From NCBI GenBank assembly GCA_963731125.1, contig CAVSVP010000021.1, forward strand, positions 24,114 to 88,113: a stretch of DNA of 64,000 nt. Direction: 5' to 3'. The stretch's first letter is position 1. Each line of letters begins with the position of its first letter. Both the position numbers and the translations under genes were made by a program. The stretch is from CAVSVP01 sp963731125 (lineage in GTDB: Bacteria; Pseudomonadota; Gammaproteobacteria; Competibacterales; Competibacteraceae). The notes beneath the pieces are model-generated. The model made no database searches, was not told the origin of the DNA, and saw only the letters and a program-made list of their open reading frames with translations. This document shows positions 53,463-62,649 of this stretch, piece after piece.

Positions 53463-53493
53463 CCGGATTTCGCTGCGTTTCAGCCAGGCTACG
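53463..53493. repeat. Fragment resembling a widespread proteobacterial dispersed repeat
   Basis: CCGGATTTCGCTGCGTTTCA followed by GCCAGGCTACG closely resembles a short sequence scattered in intergenic regions of many proteobacteria (GGATTTCGCTGCGCTTCATCC type). It lies in the spacer before the phosphatase gene. Recognition is from memory only. Confidence 0.4.
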
Positions 53494-53564
53494 CGAGAGT
53501 TCCCGCAGCGCCAATGAGCGTCGCATCGCACCTCTTGACCCGCAACCGGACGGGTTGAAAGCCC

Positions 53565-54362
53565 GTGATTGATCTCCACTGCCATATGTTGCCCGCTCTC
53601 GACGATGGGGCACCGGATCTGGCGACGGCGTTGACGATGGCGCGGATCGCGGTAGCGGATGGCATTACCACAACGGCCTGCACTCCCCATATCTACGCCG
53701 GGCTTTATGAGAATAGCGGCCCCGCTATTCAACGTGCCGTGAATACTTTTCGGGAGCAGCTTGCAAAGGCCGCCATTTCTCTTCAGATCACTTATGGAGC
53801 TGATGTCCATCTGGCGCCCGATTTGCTGACTGGGCTACGCAGCGACGCTATACCGTCCCTGCATGGAAGCCGCTATTTTCTACTCGAGCCCCCCCATCAT
53901 GTGGCACCTCCTCACCTGGAGGAGGCGGTATTTCGGCTGGTGGCCGCCGGCTATGTGCCCGTCATTACCCATCCCGAAAGGTTAACCTGGATTCACGATC
54001 ATTATGCGCTATTCACGCGCCTGGTACAGAGTGGTGCCTGGCTGCAGGTAACTGCCGGCAGCCTGACGGGACGATTTGGACCCGCCGCTCGTTATTGGGG
54101 AGAACGGTTTCTCGATGAGGGTTTGGTGCATATTTTGGCGACGGATGCCCATGGAACTAAGCGGCGTGCGCCGCTGCTTGCCGAGGGGCGCCGGGTTGCA
54201 GAGGGCTGGGTGGGCACTACGGAAGCTAAACATCTTGTAAAAACTCGGCCTCATGGTATCTTAACCAACTTGAGTCCTGATCAGTTGCCAGCTCTACCGA
54301 ACCCGAGAGAAACGCGAGGCATTGTGCCACGGTTACTGAAGCGACTGTTTCGCCATGGATAG
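53565..54362 (+). CDS. PHP-domain tyrosine-protein phosphatase (CpsB/YwqE-like)
   Basis: 265 aa. Metal-binding motifs of the PHP fold are DLHCHMLPALDDGAPD, CTPHIY, THPERLTW and ATDAHGTKRR. Such enzymes dephosphorylate the tyrosine kinase of exopolysaccharide assembly, here the Wzc-like protein at 55389. GTG at 53565 is the start because a stop codon lies in frame just upstream. It opens the exopolysaccharide cluster. Confidence 0.88.
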   Translation: MIDLHCHMLPALDDGAPDLATALTMARIAVADGITTTACTPHIYAGLYENSGPAIQRAVNTFREQLAKAAISLQITYGADVHLAPDLLTGLRSDAIPSLHGSRYFLLEPPHHVAPPHLEEAVFRLVAAGYVPVITHPERLTWIHDHYALFTRLVQSGAWLQVTAGSLTGRFGPAARYWGERFLDEGLVHILATDAHGTKRRAPLLAEGRRVAEGWVGTTEAKHLVKTRPHGILTNLSPDQLPALPNPRETRGIVPRLLKRLFRHG

Positions 54363-54463
54363 ATGGCCGTCGTTTCCCTGAGGTGTGAAAGGATGAGATA
54401 GCAATGGATACGTTATCTTAGTCAGCGTGATTCGCTGAAAATGGAGCAAAAAGGGGATGCCGC

Positions 54464-55291
54464 ATGTTGCACAGGGGAGACTTTGGGATCGTTGTTATGT
54501 TGGGCCTGGCGCTGCTGTCAGGTTGCGCAACTAACGACAAACCGGTAACGGCAGAGAGTATATCTAAGCCGGTCCATTATGGAACTGGGAATGGCCTGAT
54601 CGATGCCAGCGTTGACAACGTCATGCCGGGTGCCGTGCCTGAGACAGCCGCTGCGCCGTTGCCATCAGGTCCAGGAGATGCCGGCAATCTCGACGAATTT
54701 ACCGTGAATGCCGTTGAACGATTGGATGATTATCGCATCGGCCCCGAAGATTTGCTGGAAATTCGCGTATTTGGCGTTGATGAACTGTCCCAAACGGTAC
54801 GCGTCAATTCCGCCGGTTTTATTTCCATGCCCCTCATCGGTCAACTGCGGGCGGCGGGACTGCGCAGCATAGAGCTCGAAAAGCACATCGCCGCCAAGCT
54901 GTCCGAAAATTACCTCCAAGACCCCAGCGTCAACGTCTTCATTACAGAATATTTTAGCCAACGGGTGGTCGTGGCGGGCGCCGTCGAGAATGCCGGTATT
55001 TATGCCTTACGCGGTCCTACCACTTTAGGGCAGGTGGTTGCCATGGCCGGCGGATTGGGGCAATTGGCCGCTCCCGACGACGTCAAAGTGATACGCGTGA
55101 TGGATGGGGACAAGCGCATGCTGACCTTTGACCTTAACGCCATTGCACAAGGTAAAGTCGACGATCCCTACGTGCTCAGCAACGACTACATTATTGTACC
55201 GAGATCCCAGGCCAGAGTCCTGTTCCGGGATTCCCTACTCAGGGACGTCGCCGATTTTCTCAATCCATTTAGGTTTCTCATAGCACCCTAA
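54464..55291 (+). CDS. Wza-like polysaccharide export outer-membrane lipoprotein
   Basis: 275 aa. A lipobox (LALLSGC, lipidated C21) follows the signal peptide. The export domain begins DYRIGPEDLLEIRVFGVDELSQTVRV, then a SLBB-type domain (RVVVAGAVENAGIYALRGPTTL). It forms the outer-membrane channel for polysaccharide, working with the Wzc-like protein. The predicted C-terminal helix is short. Confidence 0.92.
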   Translation: MLHRGDFGIVVMLGLALLSGCATNDKPVTAESISKPVHYGTGNGLIDASVDNVMPGAVPETAAAPLPSGPGDAGNLDEFTVNAVERLDDYRIGPEDLLEIRVFGVDELSQTVRVNSAGFISMPLIGQLRAAGLRSIELEKHIAAKLSENYLQDPSVNVFITEYFSQRVVVAGAVENAGIYALRGPTTLGQVVAMAGGLGQLAAPDDVKVIRVMDGDKRMLTFDLNAIAQGKVDDPYVLSNDYIIVPRSQARVLFRDSLLRDVADFLNPFRFLIAP

Positions 55292-55388
55292 ATACAAGCT
55301 GCCACTTTCAAAGAGAACTGGCTGGGAAGCACTCGTTAAACTCTGCCCGCTTAGGTCTTCCCGACGGAACAGAAAACAGGAACTTTCG

Positions 55389-57650
55389 ATGATGGACAAT
55401 CAAGCAGACCGCGACCGCTATCCCACCAAGCCGCCGGCATCGTCCCAATTACCCGCAGGACGAAGCAGCACCGCCTTAAGTCCCAACAGTGCATATGCAG
55501 ACTTTTATCTGCCGGAAGAGGAAGAAGCCGGACTGGATCTACTGGCGTTCTGGAGAACCATTGTCAAGCGCAAATGGACGGTCATTCTCTTTTTGGTCAT
55601 TGTGTTGATTGCCGGAACGACAGCCAGTTTTTTGACGACCCCTATCTACCAGGCTAGCCTTACCCTGCAAATCGACCGGGATACTCCCAAGGTTGTGGAG
55701 TATCAAAATGCCGGGCAGGCGGAAACTTATTATGATTATGACTTTTACCAGACCCAATATGAGCTTCTGAAGAGCCGCCAACTGGCGGCGAAGGTCAGCG
55801 ATGCGCTAGCATTAGCCGGCGTGCTTACCACCTCTTCGCCGCCCTCGCTGCGGGCAAGACTCAGTGCATGGTTAGCCAAGCTTAGTGGCAGGGAAACCAT
55901 TGCCACAACCGCAGCGAACACATTCAGCGTCAGTCCCGAGGCTTTACTGGGCGGATTGCAGGTAACACCGGTGCGTGATTCGCGGATCGTGAGGCTGTCC
56001 TATGACAGCACCAGTCCTACCTTCGCGGCAAAGATCGTTAATACCTGGGCCGATGCCTTTATCAATATGAACCTGGAACGGCGTATCGGTGCCTCCTCCT
56101 ACGCCAAGGATTTTCTGGAGGAACGCCTTAAGCAAATTAAGGTAAAACTGGAGGATTCCGAACGCGAGCTAGTGGCTTTTGCGGGTCAGCAGGAAATCGT
56201 TAACCTCGACGAGCGGCAAACCATCAGCACCCAGAAACTGCAATCCATTAACAGCGCCCTGAACCAGGCCGAGCAGGCCCGCATCAAAACGGAAAGCCTT
56301 TATCGACAGATGCTCGGCACGCATACTCAGGGGTTGAGCCAAATTTTGGAAAGTCCTGTGATTCAGGAATTAAAGCAAACCAAGGTCGCCTTAGAGGCCC
56401 AGTACGAGGAGGGGCTAAAGATATATAAGCCCGCCTATCCCAGAATGCGCCAGTTAGAGAGCCAGATTAACGAGGTACAAGCCCAGATTGCCGAGGAGGT
56501 GGGCTATATCCGGGCGGCGGTGAAGGCCAATTATGAAGCGGCTAAAGCCGAAGAAAGACTGCTGAGCGACAGACTGGAAGAGGTTAAGCGGGAGGTGATT
56601 ACCCTGCAAAACCGCAGTATTCGCTACAATATACTCAAACGTGAGGTAGACACCAATCGCCAACTCTATGACGGTCTATTGCAGCGGTTTAAAGAGGTAG
56701 GCGTAGCTGGAGCCGTTGAGGCAAATAATATTTCCATCGTGGATAAGGCCCTGGTACCTAGTAGCCCCTTTAAACCTAATCATAAAAAAAATTTCCTGCT
56801 TGCTTTGTTTCTCGGGTTATTGGGAGGCATTGGTCTGGCTTTTCTGTTTGAGCGCTTTGACGATACGTTGAAGCAGCCAGAAGAGGTGGAACGTCAGCTG
56901 GGGATTCCGGTATTGGGCATCGTGCCTGTTGAGCACGGGCAGCGCAAGCGCACCAAGAATCATACTTCTCTCGCACTGCTAGCCCAGGAAAATCCTCGTT
57001 CCACGTTTGCGGAAGCCTACCGTTCGGTGCGTACCGCATTGCAGTTCTCCACCGCGGAGGGTGTCCCCAAGGTGCTTTTGATCACCAGTTCGGCCGCCGG
57101 TGAAGGGAAAAGCACCACCGCCTTGAGCCTGGGCATCCATTTTGCCCAGGCCGGCAAGCGCGTTCTGCTGGTGGATGCCGATCTGCGTAACCCCTCGCTG
57201 CATCGCGATGCACAACTCGATAACAGTGAGGGCCTAACCCATTATCTGGCGGGAGATGCCAAACCGGCCGACATCGCCAGACCCACAGCCATAGCCAATC
57301 TATTTTTAATTTCTGCGGGCTCGCTGCCACCCAATCCGGCCGAACTGCTTTCCAGCGCCAAAATGGTTTCCTTTCTAGCACTGGCGGCAGATAAATTTGA
57401 CCAGGTGATTGTGGACAGCCCACCCGTATTGGGACTAGCCGATTCCGTTATTCTGAGTAACTTGGCGGGAGGTACCGTTTTGGTAATAGAATCCGGCAGC
57501 ACGCGACGCGGTTATACCCAAGGATCGCTAAAACGGCTTAAAACCGCCAGGGCTCATGTGCTCGGTGCTGTGCTGACCAAACTGGAAGCCGCGCATGGTA
57601 CCTATGGTTACTATCCCAGTTACTACTACTACAATGACGCCACTACCTAG
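55389..57650 (+). CDS. Wzc-like polysaccharide co-polymerase with BY-kinase domain
   Basis: 753 aa. N-terminal Wzz-type domain with TM1 (VILFLVIVLIAGTTASFL), long coiled coils (residues about 240-420), and TM2 (NFLLALFLGLLGGIGLAFLF). The cytoplasmic BY-kinase has Walker A SSAAGEGKST (about 567), Walker A' LLVDADLRNPSLH and the Walker B segment VIVDSPPVLG. A tyrosine cluster at the C-terminus (YGYYPSYYYYND) is the autophosphorylation site. It is the substrate of the phosphatase at 53565. Confidence 0.94.
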   Translation: MMDNQADRDRYPTKPPASSQLPAGRSSTALSPNSAYADFYLPEEEEAGLDLLAFWRTIVKRKWTVILFLVIVLIAGTTASFLTTPIYQASLTLQIDRDTPKVVEYQNAGQAETYYDYDFYQTQYELLKSRQLAAKVSDALALAGVLTTSSPPSLRARLSAWLAKLSGRETIATTAANTFSVSPEALLGGLQVTPVRDSRIVRLSYDSTSPTFAAKIVNTWADAFINMNLERRIGASSYAKDFLEERLKQIKVKLEDSERELVAFAGQQEIVNLDERQTISTQKLQSINSALNQAEQARIKTESLYRQMLGTHTQGLSQILESPVIQELKQTKVALEAQYEEGLKIYKPAYPRMRQLESQINEVQAQIAEEVGYIRAAVKANYEAAKAEERLLSDRLEEVKREVITLQNRSIRYNILKREVDTNRQLYDGLLQRFKEVGVAGAVEANNISIVDKALVPSSPFKPNHKKNFLLALFLGLLGGIGLAFLFERFDDTLKQPEEVERQLGIPVLGIVPVEHGQRKRTKNHTSLALLAQENPRSTFAEAYRSVRTALQFSTAEGVPKVLLITSSAAGEGKSTTALSLGIHFAQAGKRVLLVDADLRNPSLHRDAQLDNSEGLTHYLAGDAKPADIARPTAIANLFLISAGSLPPNPAELLSSAKMVSFLALAADKFDQVIVDSPPVLGLADSVILSNLAGGTVLVIESGSTRRGYTQGSLKRLKTARAHVLGAVLTKLEAAHGTYGYYPSYYYYNDATT

Positions 57651-57692
57651 TTTTTGTCTGCGTTCTTGCAAGGATGAAAGTAGCGGGTTGCG

Positions 57693-59129
57693 ATGGAAGC
57701 ATTTGCCGATCTGTTAGCCTTGGCCCTAGCGTTTCATCGCAGCCCGCTGCGTTATCAAGCCCTGTTAAGGACGCAGATGGAATTGCCTGAAGGTGCGGAG
57801 ATTTTATTGCGGATAGCCGGAGGAGATACCCGCTTGGCTCAGACCTATTGCCGGACCACCGGTACGGATATAGGTGAGTTAATTAAAGCGGCTGAGTTTT
57901 TTATCGAACAAGTTTTCTTTGCCCCGCGAGCCACCCATTACCGGATACTTGGCCTGAGTCCGACGGCCACCGGCGAGCAGGTCAAGGAACATTACCGGCT
58001 ATTGATGCATTTATTTCATCCGGACCGGTATACACTGCAGGGAACCTGGGCCGACGTCCATGCCCGGCGGGTTAATCAAGCATACAACATGCTGCGTAAA
58101 CCGGAACGGCGCCGCCACTACGATGCCATGCTTAAGTCTGCGCAACCGGTTTGTTGGGAAGCGCCTGCAGATACCACCGCCAGGCAAACACAGAGGAAAC
58201 GGGTAACGTTGCCTATGTTCCGAATTCAGCAGTCAATGCTGGCGAACAAGCATTCAGCGTCTTTCCTGCGGCGTCATCTGCCGCAGTGGGTATTGGCGGC
58301 GGTCGCTCTACTGGCTATTGGTTTTGTGTGGCTCGCGTATCTGACTAACCAACCCTTTACTTCCCTAGTAGACCCCACAGCAAAAGATGAAGCAGCGGAC
58401 TCTGCGCTTCCAGAAACGGCACAGAGTATCATCCTATCATCGTATCCTAATGTCCATGAAAACATTCCCGCAAGTAGGAGCAATGACGCTCCCCTCGGTT
58501 CTCAAGAATCCCTGGTGGTACCACAGGAAAGACCTGTCGTGACTCGCCTTAATGCAGTTGCCGTAGATGCGCTTCGGACAGAGGAAAGGTTACCCAATCC
58601 AGGTGTCGTTGTATCAGCACCGCCGGTTAAGCCCCTCGACCGCAAGCCGGAGGCCGGCGCGGAATCGCTGTTAGCACTGAAGTTAGAACCAACTCCACTG
58701 GCGGATTTACCGCTTTCTGATAAAGCTCTCCTGCAAGCGGTTTCGCCGGCAGCCGTTAAGGTGGTGTTAGGACGCTTTATCGGAGCTTATGAGCGCGGGG
58801 ATGTCACGACTTTGATGGCGTTGTTTACCGAGCGGGCGCGTGCTAACACGGAAGTGGGCAAAGCCGATATCGCTAGGAATTACCAAAAGGTTTTCCAGGC
58901 CACACAAACCCGTCGGTTAATCCTTAGCAACCTCTACTGGCATCGAGAAGGCACTATTCTACGCGGTAAGGGTGATTTTTCGGTAAAGGTGCAGGGCTGG
59001 GAAGAGCGCTATCCAAAAATCTATTCAGGTACTATTCGCTTCGAGCTGGAAAAACAAAATGGAGAACTCCTTATCCGGGAAGTACAGCATTTCACCGACA
59101 GAACCGCTGGTAAAGCGTCCATTCCCTAA
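57693..59129 (+). CDS. Membrane protein with J-domain and C-terminal SnoaL-like domain
   Basis: 478 aa. A J-domain lies at about 87-150 (HYRILGLSPTATGEQVKEHY, with HPD at 109-111 and VNQAYNMLRKPERR). A transmembrane helix is about 198-217 (WVLAAVALLAIGFVWLAYL). The C-terminal 130 residues (VLGRFIGAYERGDVTTLMALF) resemble the SnoaL/NTF2-like fold. The J-domain faces the cytoplasm and could recruit DnaK; the rest lies outside. Its place in the exopolysaccharide cluster suggests a role in assembly or quality control, which is inference. Confidence 0.8.
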   Translation: MEAFADLLALALAFHRSPLRYQALLRTQMELPEGAEILLRIAGGDTRLAQTYCRTTGTDIGELIKAAEFFIEQVFFAPRATHYRILGLSPTATGEQVKEHYRLLMHLFHPDRYTLQGTWADVHARRVNQAYNMLRKPERRRHYDAMLKSAQPVCWEAPADTTARQTQRKRVTLPMFRIQQSMLANKHSASFLRRHLPQWVLAAVALLAIGFVWLAYLTNQPFTSLVDPTAKDEAADSALPETAQSIILSSYPNVHENIPASRSNDAPLGSQESLVVPQERPVVTRLNAVAVDALRTEERLPNPGVVVSAPPVKPLDRKPEAGAESLLALKLEPTPLADLPLSDKALLQAVSPAAVKVVLGRFIGAYERGDVTTLMALFTERARANTEVGKADIARNYQKVFQATQTRRLILSNLYWHREGTILRGKGDFSVKVQGWEERYPKIYSGTIRFELEKQNGELLIREVQHFTDRTAGKASIP

Positions 59130-60435
59130 GCCGGTGAGGCGGTCGGCGAGAGTATTTTATTATCCAGAGCTTATCTCTCGCCTTGCAACCTCCCGCGTAC
59201 GCCGGAGTTTATTGGGAATCATTATCGGTCTACTGGCCTGGCGTATGCTTGTGATGGGCTTGGCGGAACACTATGCACGTCAGCATGACCCCCAAGCGGT
59301 GGCCAGTACGCTGGCCTGGCTGCCGGCGCATCCCGAGGCCTTATTCAAGCAGACGCGTCTTGCGGCCGCGACAGATCCGGCAAAAGCAGCGCAATGGCTA
59401 CGCCAGTCCGCCCAGGCAAATCCGACGGATGGGCGCGTTTATATGGCATTGGCAAGGCTTCAAGAGCAACAAGGTAATGTGCGCGAGGCCGAAGGTTTGG
59501 TCACTTTAGCGAGTCAACTGGCCCCTATGCGCAGCGCTGTTCAACTAGAAGCCGGCGCCTTCTGGCTGCGCCAGGGAAACCTGTCCCAGGCACTTCAACA
59601 CTGGAGCACCGTGTTGAATTTGCGTTCCGCCGGTCACCAAAAGACGCTTTACCCGATTTTGCTTAACCTAGCAGAAAACCCGGAGAACCGCTCCGCCTTT
59701 GCGGCGCTGGTCAGCGAGTCTCCGCTCTGGTGGACCGGTTTTTTTAAGTATTCAGCCAAGCACGGTACTGACTTAGCAACCTTGGCCGCCCTTTATCGAC
59801 TGGGTCAGCAGAGGCGGTTCAATGATCCCGATGGCGAAGAATGGCGCAACCAGGAACAACGGGCTTATCTCAACCGGCTTCAACAAGAGGGTCGTTGGCT
59901 GGCAGCCTATCTTACCTGGATCGACGGGCTTAATGCCCAGCAACTCGGCGTGCTGGGTAATATTTACAACGGCAATTTTGAATTGGCGTTGACTGATGCC
60001 GATTTCGGCTGGCGTGTGCCTAGGCTGCATGGTGTCGAAGTTGCCACCGTGCCGACTCCGGGAGCCCAGGGAAAATATGCCTTACGGATTGTCTTTCAGG
60101 GGCGGCGTGCGCGTTTCCGGCATCTCTATCAGTATCTGCTGCTTGAGCCGGGGCACTATCAGTTACAGGGTCTGCTGCGGCTGGATAATTTCCAGACAGA
60201 GAGGGGTGTACAATGGACGCTAACCTGCAAACCAGGCACCGGTAGTATACTAGGAACAAGCGAACGTTTTCTGGGTAGGGCCGAGTGGCAGCCTTTTAGC
60301 GCTGACTTTCAGGTGCCCGCAACAGACTGCCGGGTACAGGAGTTAAGGCTGGCGTTAGCAGGTCGCTTCGGGCAGGAATTTGAGGCCGAGGGCACCGTAT
60401 GGTTTGACAATCTGCGTATCAAGCGCCTAGATTGA
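59059..60435 (+). CDS. TPR membrane protein with C-terminal carbohydrate-binding-like domain
   Basis: 458 aa. An N-terminal transmembrane helix (SLLGIIIGLLAWRMLVMGL) precedes helical repeats (about 90-200, e.g. GRVYMALARLQEQQGNVREAEGL). The C-terminal 150 residues (YNGNFELALTDADFGWRVP ... VWFDNLRI) have the pattern of CBM-type jelly-roll domains. ATG at 59059 overlaps the J-domain gene by 71 bp; a GTG at 59134 just after that gene is a credible alternative start. Probably a periplasmic scaffold that binds polysaccharide. Confidence 0.75.
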   Translation: MENSLSGKYSISPTEPLVKRPFPKPVRRSARVFYYPELISRLATSRVRRSLLGIIIGLLAWRMLVMGLAEHYARQHDPQAVASTLAWLPAHPEALFKQTRLAAATDPAKAAQWLRQSAQANPTDGRVYMALARLQEQQGNVREAEGLVTLASQLAPMRSAVQLEAGAFWLRQGNLSQALQHWSTVLNLRSAGHQKTLYPILLNLAENPENRSAFAALVSESPLWWTGFFKYSAKHGTDLATLAALYRLGQQRRFNDPDGEEWRNQEQRAYLNRLQQEGRWLAAYLTWIDGLNAQQLGVLGNIYNGNFELALTDADFGWRVPRLHGVEVATVPTPGAQGKYALRIVFQGRRARFRHLYQYLLLEPGHYQLQGLLRLDNFQTERGVQWTLTCKPGTGSILGTSERFLGRAEWQPFSADFQVPATDCRVQELRLALAGRFGQEFEAEGTVWFDNLRIKRLD

Positions 60436-60551
60436 AAACCGTGCGGCCGACGCTTAGCCTTGAATGGCAGCCACTGTCGCCACGAAGCGATGGGATGCCA
60501 ACTGTGTTTAGTAAGCAATATCAGGAATGGGAAAAAAAGGAGTCAAGTAAC

Positions 60552-61106
60552 ATGAAAGCAAAGCAAGTATTGACAATAGGCACGGCCGCCATGCTGATGG
60601 CGCTGGGAACGGTTGCCTCGGCTCAGGAGGTAGAGCAGGAAACCGTTGCGACCCTGGAGCAAACCGAAGGTGTCGTATTGGTCAATCAAGGCGAAGAATT
60701 TGTGATCGTACAGCGTAACATACCGCTATATCCCAACAATCGCATCCTTACGAGAAGTGCTGCCAGAGCCCTGGTGAAGTATCCGGACGGTTGTGAGTTA
60801 GAGGTGCCGGAACTCAGTCTGCTTACCGTCAAGAATGCTGAGGAATGCACTAAAGGCGCTGCTCTGCTAAGCGATGCGGGAACGCTCGGTGCGGAACCAT
60901 CCGCTGCCGGGGCGGCTGAGGGCGGCGTCACGGCCGGTACGGTGGGAGCAGGCGCAGCAGAAGGTAGCGTCGGCGGTGGTGTTGGTTTAGGGACGATCGC
61001 CGCCGGCATGGCAGGCGGCATGGGTTTGGTGGGTGCCGTCATTGTGTCAAAAGACAATAATAACGATAACGACAATAACGAAAGACAAATCAGTCCTGCC
61101 CGCTAA
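60552..61106 (+). CDS. FecR-like exported protein with Gly/Ala-rich C-terminus
   Basis: 184 aa. A signal peptide (TIGTAAMLMALGTVASAQ) is followed by a FecR-like beta domain (TEGVVLVNQGEEFVIV, RILTRSAARALVKYPDG, ELEVPELSLLTV). A Gly/Ala-rich segment (EGGVTAGTVGAGAAEGSVGG) and a hydrophobic helix (GMAGGMGLVGAVIV) follow, ending in KDNNNDNDNNE. The C-terminal helix may be an anchor or a sorting signal. ATG at 60552 has AAAAGGAG upstream. Confidence 0.75.
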   Translation: MKAKQVLTIGTAAMLMALGTVASAQEVEQETVATLEQTEGVVLVNQGEEFVIVQRNIPLYPNNRILTRSAARALVKYPDGCELEVPELSLLTVKNAEECTKGAALLSDAGTLGAEPSAAGAAEGGVTAGTVGAGAAEGSVGGGVGLGTIAAGMAGGMGLVGAVIVSKDNNNDNDNNERQISPAR

Positions 61107-61125
61107 TCCTACCCAAACCGATCGC

Positions 61126-62649
61126 ATGAGCGTATCAGAAACGGTTGTCCAGCAACCATACGATGATCAGGCAAAGGGTTTCTATTTACTTGCCGCTTTG
61201 CTGATTTTCGCGCCTTTATGCAAGGGGGGCAATTGGCCCCTGGCATTACTGGTTCTGGAACTGGGAGCCTTAGGCCTAATGGCCTATGGTTTCCAGCGGA
61301 CGGCTTTTAGAGACCAGCTTCCCGGCGGTCTGCAGTTAGCCTTACTTGGGCTACTGGTGATTCCCTTGCTGCAACTGATTCCGCTGCCGGAAGGGGTATG
61401 GGCAAACCTGCCGGGACGGGAAACTTACGCCCAGGCGTTGGCTCAGGCCGGCGCGGATAGCGCGCTTTCCGGGTGGCGTGCGGCCTCTCTGATCCCGACG
61501 GCGACGGAAAACGCCTGGTTGGCCCTGCTGCCGCCGCTGCTGGTTTTCCTGGTAGCGGTGGGATTACCCACCCGGCAGTTGCAAGGGCTTGTCATCTTAT
61601 TCCTGGGGCTTGCCGTGTTCCAGGCTATTCTAGGGCTGATGCAATACGGCAATGGTTCCGACAGCCTATTTCGGCTGGGTAATCCCCATATGGGCGGCAG
61701 CGCCTCCGGCACCTATGTCAATCGCAACCATCTTGCGGGGTTACTGGAAATGGCTTTGCCGGTAGGGCTGGCCATGCTGGCAGCGACCGTAGGGCCCAGG
61801 CGGCGCAGTTCCCACTATAACCGTAGCAACTCCCTGCGCCGCCGGTTAGCTAAATTAGCCGGCTGGCGCAGTCATCAGGCCGCTCTCTACGGCGCGGCTG
61901 TGGTGGCAATCCTACTCGGGCTGATCTTTACCCGTTCCCGGACCGGCGTCGCCTTGGCAATGCTGGGCACCCTGCTCTGTACCCTGGCTTTCGCCCGCCG
62001 GCTGGGCGGCAAAAATGTTTACGGTATGATGGGCACTTGCACGGCATTGGGCCTGAGCTTAGCCACGCTTATCGGGCTTGCCCCGGTGTTGGGCCGGTTT
62101 ACCCAAGATCCGCTGGGCGACACGCGCTGGTCGATCTTTACCGGGACGCTGCAAGGGATAGGTCAGTTTTTTCCTCTGGGCAGCGGAAGTGGTACATTTG
62201 TCGAGGTTTTTCGCCGCTTTCATCCGCCCGATATTCTGTTTGATGGAGTAGTAAACAGCGCCCATAACGACTTTCTGGAATGGCTACTGGAGGGAGGGCT
62301 ACCGGTAGCCGCGCTGTTAGTGGTCTTGTTGATGTTTTACCTGCGACACTGGTCCTGGGTTTGGTGCCGCGGTATCTGGTCCACTTTCCGGTTTGCCCAG
62401 GTAGGTGCGGGCATTGCCCTGGGATTAATGCTGCTCCATAGCCTGGTCGACTTCAATTTACATATTCCGGCCAATGCCGTGTTCTTCGCCTTTCTCGCAG
62501 CGGTCTTTTTTCATCAACATGAAGAGGAAAAGACCCTTGCTGTTCAGCGCCGGCGCAAAGTCCAGTCCTCTAGCCCAGAAAGTCCAATGCCAGCTGCCCA
62601 CAGTACTCCCATTCCACCGGAAAACGCGGTCAATCCTTTCGTCGATTAA
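61126..62649 (+). CDS. O-antigen ligase/polymerase (Wzy_C domain)
   Basis: 507-aa inner-membrane protein with about 10-12 helices. Wzy_C signature residues are seen in FTRSRTGVALAMLG and VVNSAHNDFLEWLLEGGLPV (the conserved H-x-x-x-x-x-L-E-G region). It would polymerise or ligate repeat units of the exopolysaccharide. Overlaps the MBL gene by one base. Confidence 0.85.
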   Translation: MSVSETVVQQPYDDQAKGFYLLAALLIFAPLCKGGNWPLALLVLELGALGLMAYGFQRTAFRDQLPGGLQLALLGLLVIPLLQLIPLPEGVWANLPGRETYAQALAQAGADSALSGWRAASLIPTATENAWLALLPPLLVFLVAVGLPTRQLQGLVILFLGLAVFQAILGLMQYGNGSDSLFRLGNPHMGGSASGTYVNRNHLAGLLEMALPVGLAMLAATVGPRRRSSHYNRSNSLRRRLAKLAGWRSHQAALYGAAVVAILLGLIFTRSRTGVALAMLGTLLCTLAFARRLGGKNVYGMMGTCTALGLSLATLIGLAPVLGRFTQDPLGDTRWSIFTGTLQGIGQFFPLGSGSGTFVEVFRRFHPPDILFDGVVNSAHNDFLEWLLEGGLPVAALLVVLLMFYLRHWSWVWCRGIWSTFRFAQVGAGIALGLMLLHSLVDFNLHIPANAVFFAFLAAVFFHQHEEEKTLAVQRRRKVQSSSPESPMPAAHSTPIPPENAVNPFVD

